From: Gammaproteobacteria bacterium
GTDB lineage: Bacteria; Pseudomonadota; Gammaproteobacteria; GCA-001735895
NCBI GenBank assembly: GCA_003645435.1
Contig: QNFD01000129.1
Span: forward strand, 1-7,260
DNA length: 7,260 bases
Reading direction: 5' to 3'
Shown here in pieces: positions 5,510 through 7,260 of this stretch. The notes beneath the pieces are model-generated. The model made no database searches, was not told the origin of the DNA, and saw only the letters and a list, made by a program, of their open reading frames with translations. Within the stretch, counting starts at the first letter, position 1, and every line of letters begins with the position of its first letter. A program made the translations under genes and the position numbers.

Positions 5510-5704
5510 TTTTTAACTACTTAAATACACCCTTAACGACAACTATTAAGTTACTCGAATCGCGAGATAATACCTTTGTTGGCATTAATGATCCATTATT
5601 TGGCATGGCTTATACCCGGGTTTTGTGCATCTATCTAGTCGGTTTATGGGTATATTAGCGGCATAATTGAAATAGCATAATAACGGAATCCCGTACTAAA
5701 TTGC

Positions 5705-5718
5705 GTAATAAAAATTAC
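5705..5718. promoter_or_regulatory. Perfect inverted repeat immediately before the cation pump start codon
   Basis: GTAAT-AAAA-ATTAC is a perfect 5-bp inverted repeat ending four bases before the ATG at 5723, in the place where a Shine-Dalgarno would be expected. It could be an operator or a small leader hairpin affecting translation. AT-rich intergenic DNA makes short dyads like this fairly common by chance. Confidence 0.3.
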
Positions 5719-5722
5719 TTGC

Positions 5723-7260
5723 ATGAATAACTCCAGTTTAAACAACAATTCCCTGTTGGACGGCACCCGCACGACTACTCCAGACACGGAAGGTCCAATC
5801 TCATTTCCTCATGCAGTATCGAGCGAGACCGCCCTCGTCTCACTGAAGAGTTCGGCTCACGGTCTAACTCATAATGAGGTCGTGGTCCGCCTTGGACAAT
5901 ATGGACGCAACACATTACCCCAGGCCAGACCACCGGGCATAGGCACGGTCTTCCTGCGCCAGTTTATGAGTCCACTGATCTATGTTCTCGTTGCTGCCGC
6001 CTTGATATCACTGATGATTAAAGAGTGGTCTGATGCCGGCTTTATCACCGCAGTCCTGTTTATTAATGCAGTGATTGGCACAATTCAGGAGCATTCCGCG
6101 CAGCGTGCCGCAACGGCTCTGCGAGATCTCGTAAGCACGCGTTGCCAGGTATTGCGCGAGGGTGATACTCATGAGATAAATGCCGAAGAATTAGTTCCCG
6201 GTGACATTGTACTGCTGGAGTCCGGCGACAAGGTCCCCGCGGACTTACGCCTGCTCCTGTCCCGCGACCTGGAGGTGGATGAATCTTTACTGACCGGTGA
6301 ATCACTACCGGTGCTAAAAGACGGTAATGCCGTATTAGCCGAAGATGTTGCCCTCGGCGATCGAGTTAACATGCTTTTTACCGGAACACTGGTGGGCCGT
6401 GGGCGCGCCCGGGGTGTTGTGATTAGCACGGCGCTCAATACTGCACTGGGCCGTATTGCTGCCGATGTTTTGTTCAAGCCGTCACCTAAAGCACCGTTAC
6501 AAATTCGTATGGATAGCTTCACCAATCGTGTGGCTATGTTTGTTGGCATAGCGGCTTTGACAATGTTCGTGGTGGCGGCGATGCGCGGCACACCAATTAC
6601 TGAAGTGTTTTTACTCGCTGTCGCGCTTGCCGTTTCCGTCATTCCCGAGGGCCTGCCGGTAGCGCTCACCGTCGCCCTCGCAATAGGCATGCGTAGAATG
6701 TCCAGGCGAAACGTTATCGTGCGCCGGCTTCTGGCGGTGGAGGCGCTCGGTTCCTGTACCTTCATCGCCACCGACAAGACCGGCACACTTACCGTCAATC
6801 AACTGACTGCACGCTGCATTAGCTTCCCAGGCGGTGATGTCTGGCAAGTTAGCGGCGAAGGCGTAGTACCGGATGGTACGATTCTGACGTCACGCGGCGC
6901 ACCGCAGGCGCAAGAGAAAGTGCAGCTGGAAAGGTTATGCCAGGCGGCGGTACTGGCAAATGAAGGCTTTCTTGTTCGTACCGACTCCGGCTGGTCTAAC
7001 CATGGCGACGCGGTGGATGTGGCATTTTTGGTGATGGCGCATAAGGCCGGTGTCGTCAAGGCGGAAATGGCCAATACCTTTCCTGAAATCGACACTATCC
7101 CCTATGAGTCCGACCGGTTGTTTTCAGCCAGTTTGAACGAGGTAAACGGCAGCAAGTATGCATTCGTGAAAGGCGCACTCGAACGCCTGTTACCCATGTG
7201 TACGACTATGATGATGCCGGGCCACGATGCGACTATAGAGCAATCTCTGATCGAACAGCA
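5723..7260 (+). CDS. P2-type cation-transporting ATPase (Ca2+-ATPase-like), C-terminus beyond window
   Basis: An open frame of 512 codons with no stop before the right edge; full members have about 850-950 residues, so roughly half is present. It encodes an inner-membrane pump driven by ATP. Order seen: Cation_ATPase_N-like region (about 31-80); M1 and M2 (85-99, 105-121); actuator domain with VPGDIV and TGES (191-194); M3 (269-288); M4 with PEGLP (308-312); phosphorylation site DKTGTLT with Asp351; and most of the nucleotide-binding domain, including KGALE (483-487, usual form KGAPE). PEGLP in M4 points to Ca2+, Mn2+ or Na+ type pumps rather than heavy-metal (CPC) or KdpB types; the ion is not certain without M5-M6. 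ATG 5723 is the first start after an in-frame TAA (5681-5683) but has no Shine-Dalgarno. Divergent from the barrel protein gene. Confidence 0.92.
   Translation, partial: MNNSSLNNNSLLDGTRTTTPDTEGPISFPHAVSSETALVSLKSSAHGLTHNEVVVRLGQYGRNTLPQARPPGIGTVFLRQFMSPLIYVLVAAALISLMIKEWSDAGFITAVLFINAVIGTIQEHSAQRAATALRDLVSTRCQVLREGDTHEINAEELVPGDIVLLESGDKVPADLRLLLSRDLEVDESLLTGESLPVLKDGNAVLAEDVALGDRVNMLFTGTLVGRGRARGVVISTALNTALGRIAADVLFKPSPKAPLQIRMDSFTNRVAMFVGIAALTMFVVAAMRGTPITEVFLLAVALAVSVIPEGLPVALTVALAIGMRRMSRRNVIVRRLLAVEALGSCTFIATDKTGTLTVNQLTARCISFPGGDVWQVSGEGVVPDGTILTSRGAPQAQEKVQLERLCQAAVLANEGFLVRTDSGWSNHGDAVDVAFLVMAHKAGVVKAEMANTFPEIDTIPYESDRLFSASLNEVNGSKYAFVKGALERLLPMCTTMMMPGHDATIEQSLIEQ

Noticed and set aside
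5554..5566. CTCG-N5-CGAG dyad in the gap between the barrel protein and pump genes
   Set aside because: The arms are only 4 bp and sit beside no promoter with good spacing; expected by chance.
6169..6798. 209-codon minus-strand frame rich in Ser, Arg and Thr
   Set aside because: It lies wholly opposite the cation pump gene, whose frame carries TGES, PEGLP and DKTGT. The composition is that of an antisense shadow.
1..7260. CRISPR arrays, tRNA or rRNA genes, integrase or defence genes
   Set aside because: No repeat-spacer pattern, cloverleaf, conserved rRNA block or relevant protein motif was seen on either strand.

Overview
The window looks like chromosomal DNA of an environmental, probably aquatic, gammaproteobacterium. 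This is inferred from three things: moderate GC content, a secreted protein with a PEP-CTERM sorting tail of the 'VPIPA..WLFGS.LIGLAG' type common in gammaproteobacteria, and a Gram-negative outer-membrane barrel protein. No rRNA, tRNA, CRISPR array, intact insertion sequence or phage gene was seen.

Layout, left to right. (1) At 1-66 the minus strand carries the start of a gene that leaves the window; it has a strong ribosome binding site but is not identified. (2) At 314-2547 two minus-strand genes follow each other: a phytanoyl-CoA dioxygenase (PhyH) family Fe(II)/2-oxoglutarate oxygenase, then a YcaD-like major facilitator transporter that starts with GTG. (3) At 2639-3547 a LysR-type regulator is divergent from the oxygenase. 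The 91-bp gap between them holds a perfect T-N11-A dyad, the classic LysR operator form. The regulator probably controls the oxygenase and perhaps the transporter, giving a small uptake/export-plus-oxidation module of unknown substrate. (4) At 3539-4402 a minus-strand PEP-CTERM surface protein overlaps the regulator tail to tail by 9 bp. (5) The 339-bp gap 4403-4741 has no gene but is structured. It holds a 19-bp imperfect direct repeat, a perfect Shine-Dalgarno followed by ATG-TAA (a start-stop mini-ORF), competing hairpins, and a long imperfect inverted repeat that may be a decayed mobile-element end. (6) At 4742-5509 a minus-strand outer-membrane beta-barrel protein. (7) From 5723 to the right edge, the N-terminal part of a P2-type (Ca2+-ATPase-like) cation pump, divergent from the barrel gene and cut by the window end.

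No single new system is obvious. The most distinctive items are the oxygenase/transporter/LysR module and the leader of the PEP-CTERM gene. All functional names come from motifs read by eye; substrates are unknown.
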